Positions 18,182 through 27,399 of a DNA stretch of 64,000 nucleotides are shown in pieces. This stretch comes from Planctomycetaceae bacterium (GTDB lineage: Bacteria; Planctomycetota; Planctomycetia; Pirellulales; PNKZ01): positions 1-64,000 of the forward strand of contig JAEUIN010000259.1 in assembly GCA_016793115.1 (NCBI GenBank), in the 5' to 3' direction. Both the position numbers and the translations under genes were made by a program. Position 1 is the first letter of the stretch. Every line of letters begins with the position of its first letter. The notes beneath the pieces are model-generated. The model did not search any database and was not told where the DNA came from. It worked only from the letters and a program-made list of their open reading frames with translations.

Positions 18182-18330
18182 GAACAGTGTAGCGGCCCCC
18201 CCGAAGTTTTACGACGAGACCCGCTCCGGAGAGCAAGTCGCGATTTTCCTCGCGGTGCGCCCCGCCTACACTGTCGACTGCTTTACTCCGTCGACCGCAT
18301 GAAGATCCGATTCGCCTTAAAGATTCGTCG

Positions 18331-19374
18331 ATGTCCCCACCCACGCCGGTCGCCAAACGCCGCCTCAAGCTCGTTCTGCGCTTCGCCATGCTCGCGCTCG
18401 TCGCTTGGTTCGTGCATCGCGCGGTCTTGAGCGGTTGGCAAAAGCTTGAAGAACGAATCGCCGCCGGCGAATGGTCGATCAGCCGCTTGCGGTGGGCTTG
18501 GCTCATCGGAGCCGTGACGCTGTACTCGCTCGCACAACTCCCCTGCGGGCTCTTTTTCCACCAAATTCTCGACCGGCTCGGCCAGCGAGTTTCGCTTGCC
18601 GCGACGATCCGCGCCTTCTATATCGGCCATCTCGGCAAGTATGTGCCCGGCAAGGCGATGGTCGTCGTGATGCGTTCGGTCATGCTGGCTCAAGCGGGCG
18701 CGCACGCCGGTCTGGCGGCCGTCGCCGTATTCTACGAAACGCTCACGATGATGGCCGTCGGCGCGATCATGTCGACGATCATCATCGCCTTCTGTTATCC
18801 GCAACACTCGCAATGGCTGCTCGGCGCGGCGGCCATGATCGGCATCACCGGTTTGCCGACGTTCCCTCCGGTGTTCGCCCAGATCATGAAGCGCATGAAG
18901 ATCGGGCGCGGGCCGACGGCCGACGACGGAGCGAACGACGACGACGCACGCGCGAACGAAGTCGCTCGGCGAATCCACTTCGGTACCATGCTCCGCGGGT
19001 GGGCGTTAAATACGATCGCATGGATTGTGATGGGCATGAGTATTTGGGCGACTGTGCGGGCCGCAGGGTTCGCGAGCGATCGCGGATTGTGGGCCGAGCT
19101 CACCGTCGGGACGGTCGCCGCGGCACTTTCCGTCGTGATCGGCTTCCTTTCTTTCATACCCGGCGGCTTCGGTGTGCGCGACGGCGTACTATTCGCCGTC
19201 CTCACTTGGAACTACGACGAAGCGACGGCGATGGTAACCGCGATTCTCGTCCGCCTCGTCTGGCTAGTGGCCGAGTTATTGGTTTCGGTTATCCTGTATA
19301 AGTCCGCCGCAGGTCCCGGCCTCGACGAACTCCGTCGCCGACAATCGTCGACCGCAAGCGGCCCCCCTCCCTAA
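18331..19374 (+). CDS. Lysylphosphatidylglycerol-synthase-type membrane (flippase-like) protein
   Basis: A 347-residue membrane protein with seven or eight predicted spans. It resembles the flippase half of MprF/YbhN (UPF0104): the AFYIGHLGKYVPGKAM motif, YETLTMM, and the FIPGGFGVRDG signature near the end are characteristic. No synthetase domain is attached. A basic/acidic cytoplasmic loop (residues ~185-215) is specific to this protein. The following glycosyltransferase and membrane protein genes suggest an envelope lipid or glycolipid function (inference). Confidence 0.82.
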   Translation: MSPPTPVAKRRLKLVLRFAMLALVAWFVHRAVLSGWQKLEERIAAGEWSISRLRWAWLIGAVTLYSLAQLPCGLFFHQILDRLGQRVSLAATIRAFYIGHLGKYVPGKAMVVVMRSVMLAQAGAHAGLAAVAVFYETLTMMAVGAIMSTIIIAFCYPQHSQWLLGAAAMIGITGLPTFPPVFAQIMKRMKIGRGPTADDGANDDDARANEVARRIHFGTMLRGWALNTIAWIVMGMSIWATVRAAGFASDRGLWAELTVGTVAAALSVVIGFLSFIPGGFGVRDGVLFAVLTWNYDEATAMVTAILVRLVWLVAELLVSVILYKSAAGPGLDELRRRQSSTASGPPP

Positions 19375-19414
19375 GCGCTCTTTTCGCTCCACGAATCTTC
19401 GGTAAGCTGCAGCT

Positions 19415-20386
19415 TTGAAAATCTCCGCCGTCATCCCCACTTACAATGAAGTCGACAGCCTGCAGCAATTGCATGCCGAGTTGACGGCGGTCGCGCAAGA
19501 ACACAGGTACGAACTCGAAATCTTCTTCGTCGACGACGGCTCGACCGACGGTTCGTGGGAATTGATTCGGCGTTTAGCGGCTGCCGATCGCCGTGTTCGA
19601 GGAATACGCTTTCGCCGCAATTTCGGCAAAGCCGCGGCGTTGCGGGCCGGTTTCGAAAGCTCGCTGGGCGACTTCATCATCACACTCGACGCCGACTTAC
19701 AGGACGACCCGCGTGAAATCCCCAAGTTCGTCGCCGAGCTTAACGGCAAGAAGCTCGATGTCGTCAGCGGCTGGAAACAGGTGCGACACGACCCTTGGCA
19801 CAAAGTCGGGCCATCGCGCGTGTTTAATTGGCTCGTCGGCTTCCTGACCGATGTGCGACTCCACGATCACAACTGCGGCATGAAGTTTTACCGCCGCGCA
19901 GTCGTTCACGAGGTGCGCATCTACGGCGAGCTCCATCGCTTTATTCCCGTGTTGGCGCATGCCCGCGGTTTTCGCGTCGGCGAAGTCGTCGTCAAGCATC
20001 GGCCGCGGCAACACGGGCATTCCAAGTACGGCTTTCGCCGTTTCTTCAAAGGCTTTCTCGATCTGCTCACTGTGACGTTTTTGACCGGCTTCGGCCACCG
20101 CCCGCAACACTTATTGGGCACGCTTGGCTTGCTAAGCTTTTTGCTCGGCGGGCTCGGCATGGCATGGCTGGCATGGTATTGGGCTGCCTCGGCTTGGAAC
20201 GGAACCGATCCGCGATTACATCAGCGTCCGGCGCTGTTGTATTCGATTGCGGCGTTGTTGATCGGGGGACAGTTCATGTCGATCGGTTTTCTCGCCGAGT
20301 TGATTACGGCCCATCTCGGGCGCGATCTCGACACGTTCAGCGTGGCCGAGCGAACGGGCGAAGAGGCCGAACCGCCGGCGGCGTAG
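19415..20386 (+). CDS. Glycosyltransferase family 2 with C-terminal membrane pair
   Basis: A 323-residue enzyme of the GT-A fold, similar to DPM1/ArnC-type polyprenyl-phosphate glycosyltransferases. The order is VIPTYNE, FVDDGSTDGS, FRRNFGKAAALRAGFE, the metal-binding DADLQDDP, and KHRPRQHGHSKYGF, then two membrane spans (residues ~230-295). Such enzymes move a sugar from a nucleotide donor to a lipid phosphate at the inner membrane. The start is TTG at 19415 right before KISAVIPTYNE, which matches the family N-terminus. It is 40 bases after the flippase-like gene and 42 before the next membrane gene. Confidence 0.9.
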   Translation: MKISAVIPTYNEVDSLQQLHAELTAVAQEHRYELEIFFVDDGSTDGSWELIRRLAAADRRVRGIRFRRNFGKAAALRAGFESSLGDFIITLDADLQDDPREIPKFVAELNGKKLDVVSGWKQVRHDPWHKVGPSRVFNWLVGFLTDVRLHDHNCGMKFYRRAVVHEVRIYGELHRFIPVLAHARGFRVGEVVVKHRPRQHGHSKYGFRRFFKGFLDLLTVTFLTGFGHRPQHLLGTLGLLSFLLGGLGMAWLAWYWAASAWNGTDPRLHQRPALLYSIAALLIGGQFMSIGFLAELITAHLGRDLDTFSVAERTGEEAEPPAA

Positions 20387-20428
20387 TTTTTTCTTTCGCG
20401 TCGTCGCGAGCAGTTCCGAGTATCTTCC

Positions 20429-21886
20429 ATGACGTCCGCCCCGCTCGATCCGCAGGCCGCTTTACGACGCAGCTTCTACGTGTTGCTGATCGTCATCGGT
20501 GCGGCGGGCATCGTCGGTCGAATACTGGCCATCGATGCGATCGACTCCAACAAGCTCGAATCTCATCTCTATCATCAGGGTCGCGCCGACTGGCAAAAGA
20601 AGCTGCCGTTTCTCAGCGCGAACGATCGCAGTCGTTGGCTTACCGTGCGCTCTCTCGTTGAGTTTGGCACGTACAAAATCGACGACGTCATCTTCGAGCC
20701 GAACTGGCATTCGATCGACGTCGTCAAACACAACGACGACGGGACGGCCGCGCCCGAAGTCGGCGAGGGCCATTTCTATTCGTCGAAGCCGCCGCTCTTG
20801 GCGACCCTCGTCGCCGGGCTCTACTGGCCGGTCTATCACTGGCTAGGCTATTCGCTCGGCGATCATCCTTACGCGATCGGCAGAGCGTTGCTGATCGTCG
20901 TCAACCTGCCTTGCCTGATCGCGATCTGGGCGCTCCTCGCCCGGCATGTCGAACGCTACGGTCGAACCGATTTCGGACGAGTTTTCACCGTCGCTTGCGC
21001 CGTCTTCGGTACCATGCTCACCACATTCGGCGTGACGCTCAACAATCACCTTGTGGCGGCCGCGGCGGCGATGGTGTTGTGCGACGCCGTCGTACGCATC
21101 GCCGTCGAAGACGACCGACGCCTGAGGCGCTTCGTGCAAGCCGGATTCTTTGCCGCCTTCCTAGCAGCGAACGAACTCCCGGCGCTGTCGATCACATGCA
21201 TAGCCGGGGCGGGATTGCTTTGGAAGTTTCCGCGACCGACGCTCGCCGGCTTCGCACCTGCGGCGTTGCTCGTTGCCTTTGCGGCGCTAGGCACCAACTA
21301 CTTGGCTCACGGCACGCTACGTCCGGCCTACAGTCAGCGCCAAGAAGGAAACAATTGGTACGTTTACCAGTACGAGCACCACGGCCGCGTGATCGACAGC
21401 TACTGGTCGCCGAACGCCTATCGTAGTTCAATCGATTTCGGCGAACCGTCGCAGCCGACGTATATCTTTCATTCACTCATCGGCCATCACGGCATCTTCT
21501 CCCAGACGCCGATTTGGCTATTGAGCGTCGTCGGGCTGACGATGCTCTGCTTCCGCCGAGACGAACCGCTCCGCGCCGTCGCCTTGGCGATCGCCGTGGC
21601 GTCGATCGTCTGCGTGACGTTCTATCTCACACGCCCGCAACTCGACCGCAACTACGGCGGGATGGCCTCCGGGTTTCGTTGGGTGTTTTGGTTTGCTCCG
21701 CTTTGGCTGGTGGCCCTTTTGCCGGCGGCCGACGGTTGCGCAAAGCGCCGTTGGCTTCGCGGGCTTTGCTTATTGCTCTTGGCAGTGTCCGTCCTCTCGG
21801 TCGTCTACCCGACCTGGAACCCTTGGACCAAGCCTTGGCTGATGCAGTTTTACGAGTACATGGAATGGTCGCCGGAGGGGGGCTGA
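20429..21886 (+). CDS. Multi-spanning membrane protein, possible lipid-linked sugar transferase
   Basis: A 485-residue protein with about ten membrane spans. An extended extracytoplasmic loop follows the first span (residues ~40-130), containing KPPLLATLVAGLYWPVY. That order (first span, loop with short acidic patch, SSKPPLLA) resembles GT-C mannosyltransferases of the PMT/ArnT type, but I cannot see a definite catalytic motif. Its place after a GT2 enzyme that would load a polyprenyl phosphate makes a sugar-transfer role plausible (inference). The gene ends in a 12-base palindrome that includes its stop codon. Confidence 0.7.
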   Translation: MTSAPLDPQAALRRSFYVLLIVIGAAGIVGRILAIDAIDSNKLESHLYHQGRADWQKKLPFLSANDRSRWLTVRSLVEFGTYKIDDVIFEPNWHSIDVVKHNDDGTAAPEVGEGHFYSSKPPLLATLVAGLYWPVYHWLGYSLGDHPYAIGRALLIVVNLPCLIAIWALLARHVERYGRTDFGRVFTVACAVFGTMLTTFGVTLNNHLVAAAAAMVLCDAVVRIAVEDDRRLRRFVQAGFFAAFLAANELPALSITCIAGAGLLWKFPRPTLAGFAPAALLVAFAALGTNYLAHGTLRPAYSQRQEGNNWYVYQYEHHGRVIDSYWSPNAYRSSIDFGEPSQPTYIFHSLIGHHGIFSQTPIWLLSVVGLTMLCFRRDEPLRAVALAIAVASIVCVTFYLTRPQLDRNYGGMASGFRWVFWFAPLWLVALLPAADGCAKRRWLRGLCLLLLAVSVLSVVYPTWNPWTKPWLMQFYEYMEWSPEGG

Positions 21887-21993
21887 GTCGACTCACGGTG
21901 ATTAGGTGGGACCGGCCGCCGTTGCTTGCTTTTTGGGAGGGGCTCCGGCTTCCGTCACGGTCCGATAACGGGCGCGAAACCCGAGAACTCCCC

Positions 21994-22021
21994 TTGCACG
22001 ATTTCGGAAGTCGCGTAAATT
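21994..22021 (+). promoter_or_regulatory. Promoter of the small zinc-ribbon gene
   Basis: TTGCAC (21994-21999) and TAAATT (22016-22021) are separated by 16 bases, giving a start near 22028, about 37 bases before the ATG. Confidence 0.45.
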
Positions 22022-22064
22022 GAGGGGCTTCCAGTTTGTAGAAGCACGTCGTCAGGAGTGAGAT

Positions 22065-22193
22065 ATGGGCAAGCGTCCCAAGACCGCACTAACCCGCTCT
22101 CGGCAAAATCTGCGTTGCGCGAAGTGCGGCTCGGCTTACCGCCGCCAAATGAAGCGCTGCAAGCGCTGCGCGGGCGTGTTGCCGAAGAACTAA
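22065..22193 (+). CDS. 42-residue basic zinc-ribbon protein
   Basis: A very small gene with a strong ribosome-binding site: AGGAG at 22054-22058, six bases before ATG. The 42-residue product is highly basic (about 14 Lys/Arg) and has two Cys pairs, C18-x2-C21 (RCAKCGSAY) and C32-x2-C35 (RCKRCAGVL), separated by ten residues, as in a zinc ribbon. It ends PKN with TAA at 22191. A promoter lies upstream and a 64-base hairpin downstream, so it forms a full transcription unit. Small size, charge and zinc knuckles suggest an RNA- or ribosome-binding role (inference). I do not recognise a named family. Confidence 0.75.
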   Translation: MGKRPKTALTRSRQNLRCAKCGSAYRRQMKRCKRCAGVLPKN

Positions 22194-22250
22194 ATCTACG
22201 CCCGACCTCTGCGACGAGCGGCTCCCCTGTGGTGGATGCGCTCGTTCCTT

Positions 22251-22322
22251 GCGGCCCGCGGCGCGACTCAACTTGAAGGCTCGGATCCTTCCAGTGAGTG
22301 GCGCGGCGGGCCGCTTCGTTTT
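22251..22322 (+). terminator. Long hairpin, probable terminator of the zinc-ribbon gene
   Basis: Two 20-base arms (22251-22270 and 22295-22314) are complementary at 18 of 20 positions. A second small stem, GAAGG (22275-22279) with CCTTC (22287-22291), lies inside the loop. The sequence after the hairpin is TTCGTTTT, an imperfect T-tract. Confidence 0.55.
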
Positions 22323-22463
22323 CCGTGCTTTGGATGATTTCTCGACCGTATCCGAGAAACGGGTTTCCCTGCTCGCCGTTCGCCCGTCCGCGTGTGATAA
22401 TCATAAAACGGGCGCAACACGCTCGGGCTATCCTGCGTTGAATCTTCGTCCGCGGACATCGTC

Positions 22464-24071
22464 ATGTTCTGCTTCGGTCGCCGTTACTTGGTGCCGTTTC
22501 ACCCCAAACGAGTTCCGCATCATTTCACCGATGTACTGATCATCGGCGGGGGGCTGGCCGGACTGCGAGCAGGTCTCGCGATCGATCCGGCGCTCAATGT
22601 GCTCGTCATCACCAAGCAGGCCCTGCAACAGTCGAATAGTCAGTACGCGCAAGGGGGCATCGCCGGGGTTATGGACCCCGAAGATACGTTCGCCAATCAC
22701 GTGGCCGACACGCTTCGCGCCGGCGGCGAATTGTGTGACGAAGCGGTGGTCGAGCATGTAGTTCGTGAGGCGCCCGAACGAATTCGCGAATTGATCGCTT
22801 GGGGAGCGCGCTTTGATCTTGAAGCCGGTCAGTTGGCGCTGGGGCGCGAAGGTGGGCATAGCCACGATCGAATCGTTCACGCCTTGGGCGACGCTACCGG
22901 TCGCGAGGTGATGCGGGCCGTGATCGAGCGAACCAAGCAACTCCGCAACGTCGACAACTGGACCGACACGTTCACGCTCGACTTGCTTACTCACGAAGGA
23001 GTCGTGCGCGGGGCCTTGGTATGGAATCCGAAGCACGGCAAGACGCTGGTCTGGGCCAAACAAACGATTCTTTGCACCGGCGGGGCCGGCCAGTTGTACC
23101 GTGAAACCACGAATCCCGACGTCGCGACCGGCGACGGCCACGCTATCGCCTACCGCGCCGGCGCGGAACTCCGCGACATGGAGTTCATGCAGTTTCACCC
23201 GACTGTGCTCTACATCGCCGGCTCGAGCCGCAACCTGATTACCGAGGCGATGCGCGGTGAGGGAGCTCACTTGGTCGATCGAGCAGGACACCGCTTTATG
23301 TTCGACTACGACTCGCGCGGCGAACTGGCTCCGCGCGACGTGGTCAGTCAGAGCATAGTCAGTCAGATGGAGAAGACGCGACATCCGAACGTCTATCTCG
23401 TGCTTTCACACCTCGATCCGAATCGAGTTCGGCAACGCTTTCCCGGCATCTCGGCTTGCTGCGCCGAGTTCGGCATCGACATCACACGCGACCGAATCCC
23501 CGTGCGACCCGGCGCGCACTATATGATGGGGGGCGTCACGGTCGACACACACGGTCGCACGACGCTTCCCGGTTTGTGGGCCGCCGGTGAAGTTACGTCC
23601 ACCGGTTTGCACGGCGCGAATCGATTAGCCTCGAACAGCCTGCTCGAAGGCCTCGTCTACGGCGCGCATGCCGGGGCCGGAGCGTCGGACGAAGCGCTGA
23701 AAATCGCCGATGATTTCCGTGTGCCGCCGGTGGACAATTCGCCGCAGGAGCAATCGCCCGACCTGCTTGACATCGCCGACATTCGCAACTCGCTTAAAAG
23801 CCTGATGTGGCATAGCGTCGGCGTACGCCGCGACAAAGCAGGCCTGACCGACGCCGCGGAGACGATCGATCGCTGGTGCGGCTACGTGCTCAATCGGCAG
23901 TTGACTAGCGTCGCGGGCTGGGAACTGCAAAATATGCTGGCCGTTGCGCGACTTATGGTCGACGCGGCCTTACGCCGCGAGGAAACTCGAGGCACTCATC
24001 AGCGGCTCGATTTCCCGGACGTCGACAACGAGCATTGGCGGAAGCAAATCTCGTTCCGCCGCCAAGGATGA
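22464..24071 (+). CDS. nadB: L-aspartate oxidase
   Basis: FAD enzyme that oxidises L-aspartate to iminoaspartate, the first step of quinolinate and NAD synthesis; 535 residues, normal length. The FAD-binding motif VLIIGGGLAGLRAGL is near residue 27. Next come SQYAQGGIAGVMDPEDTF, the EFMQFHPTVLY substrate-region motif, and HYMMGGVTVDTHGRTTLPGLWAAGEV near 350-375. The C-terminal helical domain is present. No NadA or NadC gene is in the window. The next gene begins four bases after the stop. Confidence 0.95.
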   Translation: MFCFGRRYLVPFHPKRVPHHFTDVLIIGGGLAGLRAGLAIDPALNVLVITKQALQQSNSQYAQGGIAGVMDPEDTFANHVADTLRAGGELCDEAVVEHVVREAPERIRELIAWGARFDLEAGQLALGREGGHSHDRIVHALGDATGREVMRAVIERTKQLRNVDNWTDTFTLDLLTHEGVVRGALVWNPKHGKTLVWAKQTILCTGGAGQLYRETTNPDVATGDGHAIAYRAGAELRDMEFMQFHPTVLYIAGSSRNLITEAMRGEGAHLVDRAGHRFMFDYDSRGELAPRDVVSQSIVSQMEKTRHPNVYLVLSHLDPNRVRQRFPGISACCAEFGIDITRDRIPVRPGAHYMMGGVTVDTHGRTTLPGLWAAGEVTSTGLHGANRLASNSLLEGLVYGAHAGAGASDEALKIADDFRVPPVDNSPQEQSPDLLDIADIRNSLKSLMWHSVGVRRDKAGLTDAAETIDRWCGYVLNRQLTSVAGWELQNMLAVARLMVDAALRREETRGTHQRLDFPDVDNEHWRKQISFRRQG

Positions 24072-24075
24072 TGCG

Positions 24076-24444
24076 ATGCCTCGGTTTGTCCTCTTGCGAC
24101 ATGAATGCCCGTCGAACTATCCGCGCCCGTCGCATTGGGATTTACTGCTCGAAGCCGGTGACGCCCTCAAAGCCTGGTCGCTCCTTGAGCCGCCCGACGC
24201 ATCGCTCGCGCAGTCGGCGGAAATGCTTCCCGATCATCGATCTATGTATCTCGACTACGAAGGGGCCGTGTCGGGCGGACGTGGATCCGTCACGAGATGG
24301 GACGACGGAACGTACGAGTTGACGAGCGGCGCGTTCGAAGATGCCGCACGTTCGCTCTTCGTATTGATCCGCGGGAAGCGACTCCGCGGCGGCTATTCTC
24401 TGGAACCGTCGGGGGACGGAAAATTCATCTTCCGTTCCCACTAG
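24076..24444 (+). CDS. Stand-alone LigD-type 3'-phosphoesterase-domain protein
   Basis: A 122-residue protein similar to the phosphoesterase domain of bacterial DNA ligase D: MPRFVLLRHECP at the start (His9 matches a conserved metal ligand position), then SHWDLLLEAGDALKAWSL. It has no ligase or polymerase domain. In NHEJ that domain trims 3' ends, but a free-standing copy could have another role. ATG at 24076 has AAGGA seven bases upstream, inside the end of nadB, so it is probably co-transcribed and coupled with nadB. Confidence 0.72.
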   Translation: MPRFVLLRHECPSNYPRPSHWDLLLEAGDALKAWSLLEPPDASLAQSAEMLPDHRSMYLDYEGAVSGGRGSVTRWDDGTYELTSGAFEDAARSLFVLIRGKRLRGGYSLEPSGDGKFIFRSH

Positions 24445-24463
24445 ACCGACGCTTCACGAGAGC

Positions 24464-25162
24464 CTATTGTCCGGCCAGAGACTCGGCTGCGGACGGCGAG
24501 TATGTTCGTCCGGAGACGAACAACCGTCCAGGTTCCAACTTGAGATTCCGCAGCTCGTAACGCAACGAATCGCCTTGCGGTTGCGGCAAGCTGATAATCG
24601 CCGTGGGCGAGTCTTCCAGCGATGCCCAACGAAGCGGCACTTCCATCGTTTGAGCCGCGTTGGTAATTGCTTCCATCAGCGTCGCTAACGGAAGCGGAAC
24701 GTTGCCGGCGCGTATCTCGCGTATCCGCAGTGCGATCTCGTGGTCGGGGGTCAAGGCGGCCTCTACGTCGATCCACGCCACCGTCGGCACTCCGGCCATC
24801 GTGTAGCGCACTCCGATCCGACCATGGTTATCCATCACATGAATGCGTGGATTCTCAAAGCCCGGAGGGAGCAATTCCGGATGCTTTTTTACCAAGTCGG
24901 TGGCAAGCCAACCGTTAATCTGCTGATCCGTAAACAGAGCGCTCCATTCACCGAGTCGTTCGACATCGTTGGCAAGATCGAACGCTTGATCGCTAAACTC
25001 ATCGCTTGCCTGCGCCGCCTGCTCGATCGGCATCGCGCAGGCCTCGGCGTAAAACTCCGGGACGGCGCTGACGCCGCGATAGAAATAGTAGGCGACCGCG
25101 CCGCCGCAAGCGACCAGCACAACGAACATCAACAGCAATACCCTGCCCCGACGATCGGCCAT
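24464..25162 (-). CDS. Membrane-anchored protein of unknown function
   Basis: A 232-residue protein I cannot assign. It begins with a basic stretch and one membrane span (VLLLMFVVLVACGGAVAYYFY), so it is probably inner-membrane anchored with the rest outside. The remainder has a helical part (residues ~35-90) with DQQINGWLATDL, then a beta-rich half (GVRYTMAGVPTVAWIDVEAAL). The overall order recalls planctomycete small anchored proteins, but no motif is diagnostic. It converges with the LigD-like gene with 19 bases between stops. Confidence 0.7.
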   Translation of the reverse strand: MADRRGRVLLLMFVVLVACGGAVAYYFYRGVSAVPEFYAEACAMPIEQAAQASDEFSDQAFDLANDVERLGEWSALFTDQQINGWLATDLVKKHPELLPPGFENPRIHVMDNHGRIGVRYTMAGVPTVAWIDVEAALTPDHEIALRIREIRAGNVPLPLATLMEAITNAAQTMEVPLRWASLEDSPTAIISLPQPQGDSLRYELRNLKLEPGRLFVSGRTYSPSAAESLAGQ

Positions 25163-25342
25163 ACCCGTCGCTCCGCCCCGCCGTGTGAGAAGCGGACGCG
25201 CCGCCGCACGGAGGGTTCGATAAAAGCCCGGAGAATCGTAGGAAGGTTCGTCGTAGCGGTCAATGCGATCGGCGTGCCAATCCGTTTACATGGCCGCATG
25301 GCGACGGGTTGTGGCTGCGAAGAAGCCGGCTAAGATGGGTGG

Positions 25343-26182
25343 ATGATCCACAATCTGCCCGTCAAAACGCTGCAATTTAAGACGTTCACGATCGAAGGTT
25401 GGTCGCGCGCCGCCGTTCAGACTTACTGGCGCATCCCCGAACTCAAGCTCGGATTCGACCTCGGGGCGCACCCTTGGGAATTCATGGGAACCGAGTCGTG
25501 GTTCATCACCCACAGCCACCTCGATCACATTGCGGCACTGCCGGTTTATGTCGCTCGGCGGCGGATGATGAAGATGACTCCGCCGCGAATCTATTTGCCG
25601 GAGCACGCCGTTGAAAATGTCGACAAACTACTGAAGATTTTCACGCGTCTTGATCGCGGGCGAATGCCCTGCGAACTGATCGGCGTCAAGCCGGGCGACG
25701 AAATCGAACTGTCGCGCGAGCACGTCGTCACAGCGTGGGAAACTAAGCACACGGTGCCGAGCGTCGGCTATTTGGTTTGGGAACGACGTCGTAAGCTCAA
25801 ACAAGAGTACACGGGCCTAAGCGGCGAGCAGATTCGCGACTTACGCCGGAGCGGAACCGACGTGACCGAGGAACGGCGTCTGCCGCTCGTCGCTTACATC
25901 GGCGACAGCGCTCCGGCCGGGCTCGACAACTACCCGGCGGCTTATGAGGCGCAAATTCTCATCACCGAACTGACTTTCGTCGCTCCCGGTCACCGCAAAG
26001 AAAAGATTCACAAATTCGGCCATATGCACCTCGACGACATCCTGGCCCGCCGCGATCGGTTCCGCAACGAGTTGATTGTGGCAGGACATCTGAGCACGCG
26101 CTACGGGGTGAAGCAGGTACGAACGATCGTCGAACGGGCGGTACCCGACATGCTCGGCGGCCGGCTCCATTTGTGGCTCTGA
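25343..26182 (+). CDS. Metallo-beta-lactamase-fold hydrolase, RNase Z-like
   Basis: A 279-residue cytoplasmic protein with the zinc-binding motif [12 protein letters not shown] (about residue 56). It also has a GDSAP segment where the RNase Z family has its next metal Asp, FGHMHLDD, and the final AGHLSTRY. These are the landmarks of tRNA 3'-processing endonuclease RNase Z, though the typical exosite arm is short or absent, so tRNA processing is likely but not proven. hemW follows after 21 bases, suggesting one transcript. Confidence 0.8.
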   Translation: MIHNLPVKTLQFKTFTIEGWSRAAVQTYWRIPELKLGFDLGAHPWEFMGTESWFITHSHLDHIAALPVYVARRRMMKMTPPRIYLPEHAVENVDKLLKIFTRLDRGRMPCELIGVKPGDEIELSREHVVTAWETKHTVPSVGYLVWERRRKLKQEYTGLSGEQIRDLRRSGTDVTEERRLPLVAYIGDSAPAGLDNYPAAYEAQILITELTFVAPGHRKEKIHKFGHMHLDDILARRDRFRNELIVAGHLSTRYGVKQVRTIVERAVPDMLGGRLHLWL

Positions 26183-26203
26183 CGCTTTTGGAAAGGTACG
26201 CAG

Positions 26204-27370
26204 ATGGCCCGCGTGCCTAATCCAATCCGAAGTCTCGCCGAACCGACCGCGGCGTACATCCACGTACCGTTCTGCCGGCATCGTTGCGGCTACTGTAACT
26301 TTACGCTCACGGCCGGTCGCGACGACCTGATCGATCGCTATCTCGCCGCCGTCGCGCATGAACTCGCGGGCTTGCGAGCGCCGAAAGATGTAAGCACGCT
26401 CTTCTTCGGCGGCGGGACGCCGTCACACTTACCGCCCGAACAACTCCGTCGGCTTTTCACGATCGCTGCCGAGTGGTTTTGGTTCGCGCCCGACGGCGAA
26501 TTCTCTCTGGAAGCCAATCCGCTCGACATATCAAGCGAGCGGCTTGAGGTTTTCGGCGAGTACGGCGTCAATCGATTAAGCCTCGGGGTGCAGTCGTTTC
26601 GCGCCGAAAAATTACGACTGCTTGAGCGTGATCATTCGGCCGAAGACGTGCGTCGCGTCGTCGATTTGGTCCGAAAGCGATTCGCAGGGGATTTGTCGCT
26701 CGATTTGATCTTCGGCGCACCGGGGGAATCGCTTGACGACTGGCGGCGCGAACTCGACGACGCCTTGACGCTGCGGCCCGAACACATTTCGCTCTACGGA
26801 CTGACTTTCGAACGCGGAACGGCGTTTTGGTCACGACTGCGACGCGGCGAACTTGTCGCTCAAGATGAGGAGTCGGAGCGAGCGATGTATCTCGAGGCCG
26901 TCGACCGACTCACGGCCTCGGGCTACGAGCACTACGAAACGTCGAACTTCGCCCGCCCCGGCAAACGCTGCCGCCACAATGAAACGTACTGGGCGGCGCG
27001 CGGCTACTACGCCGCCGGCCCGGGAGCGGCGCGCTACGTCGGCGGAACGCGTGAAACGAATCATCGCAGCACGACGGCTTGGCTCGCGCGCATCGAAGCC
27101 GGCCAATCACCGGTCGCCGAAACTGAAACGCTCAACGCCGAGGATCGAGCCCGCGAAGCCTTGGTGCTCGGCTTGCGACGGGTGCAAGACGGCGTCGATC
27201 AAACCGCGTTCCGGGAGGAATTCGGTTACGACGTCGGCGCGCTCGGCGGCGACGAATTGACGAAACTGGTCGCCGCCGGACTACTGGAGTTTAACGAGCG
27301 ACGTTTGCGACTCTCGCGAGAAGGCCTCTTGCTCAGCGACTGGATTTGGTCGAAATTCTTGCGTTGTTAA
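26204..27370 (+). CDS. hemW: HemW-type radical SAM protein
   Basis: A 388-residue radical S-adenosylmethionine protein. The iron-sulfur cysteines are C24, C28 and C31 (FCRHRCGYCNF), and the Phe after the third Cys is the HemW form, while true coproporphyrinogen dehydrogenase HemN has a fourth Cys there. Other family features are FGGGTPSHL, LEANP, RLSLGVQSF and LIFGAPGESLDDW, with a HemN C-terminal domain. HemW acts as a heme chaperone in E. coli; older annotations call it a second coproporphyrinogen oxidase. Confidence 0.9.
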   Translation: MARVPNPIRSLAEPTAAYIHVPFCRHRCGYCNFTLTAGRDDLIDRYLAAVAHELAGLRAPKDVSTLFFGGGTPSHLPPEQLRRLFTIAAEWFWFAPDGEFSLEANPLDISSERLEVFGEYGVNRLSLGVQSFRAEKLRLLERDHSAEDVRRVVDLVRKRFAGDLSLDLIFGAPGESLDDWRRELDDALTLRPEHISLYGLTFERGTAFWSRLRRGELVAQDEESERAMYLEAVDRLTASGYEHYETSNFARPGKRCRHNETYWAARGYYAAGPGAARYVGGTRETNHRSTTAWLARIEAGQSPVAETETLNAEDRAREALVLGLRRVQDGVDQTAFREEFGYDVGALGGDELTKLVAAGLLEFNERRLRLSREGLLLSDWIWSKFLRC

Positions 27371-27399
27371 CGCACGACGCCCCACCAACGAGGTCGGTC

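Noticed and set aside
21884..21895. Perfect 12-base palindrome TGAGTCGACTCA at the end of a gene
   Set aside because: It overlaps the stop codon and has no T-tract; a chance restriction-site-like palindrome is the simplest explanation.
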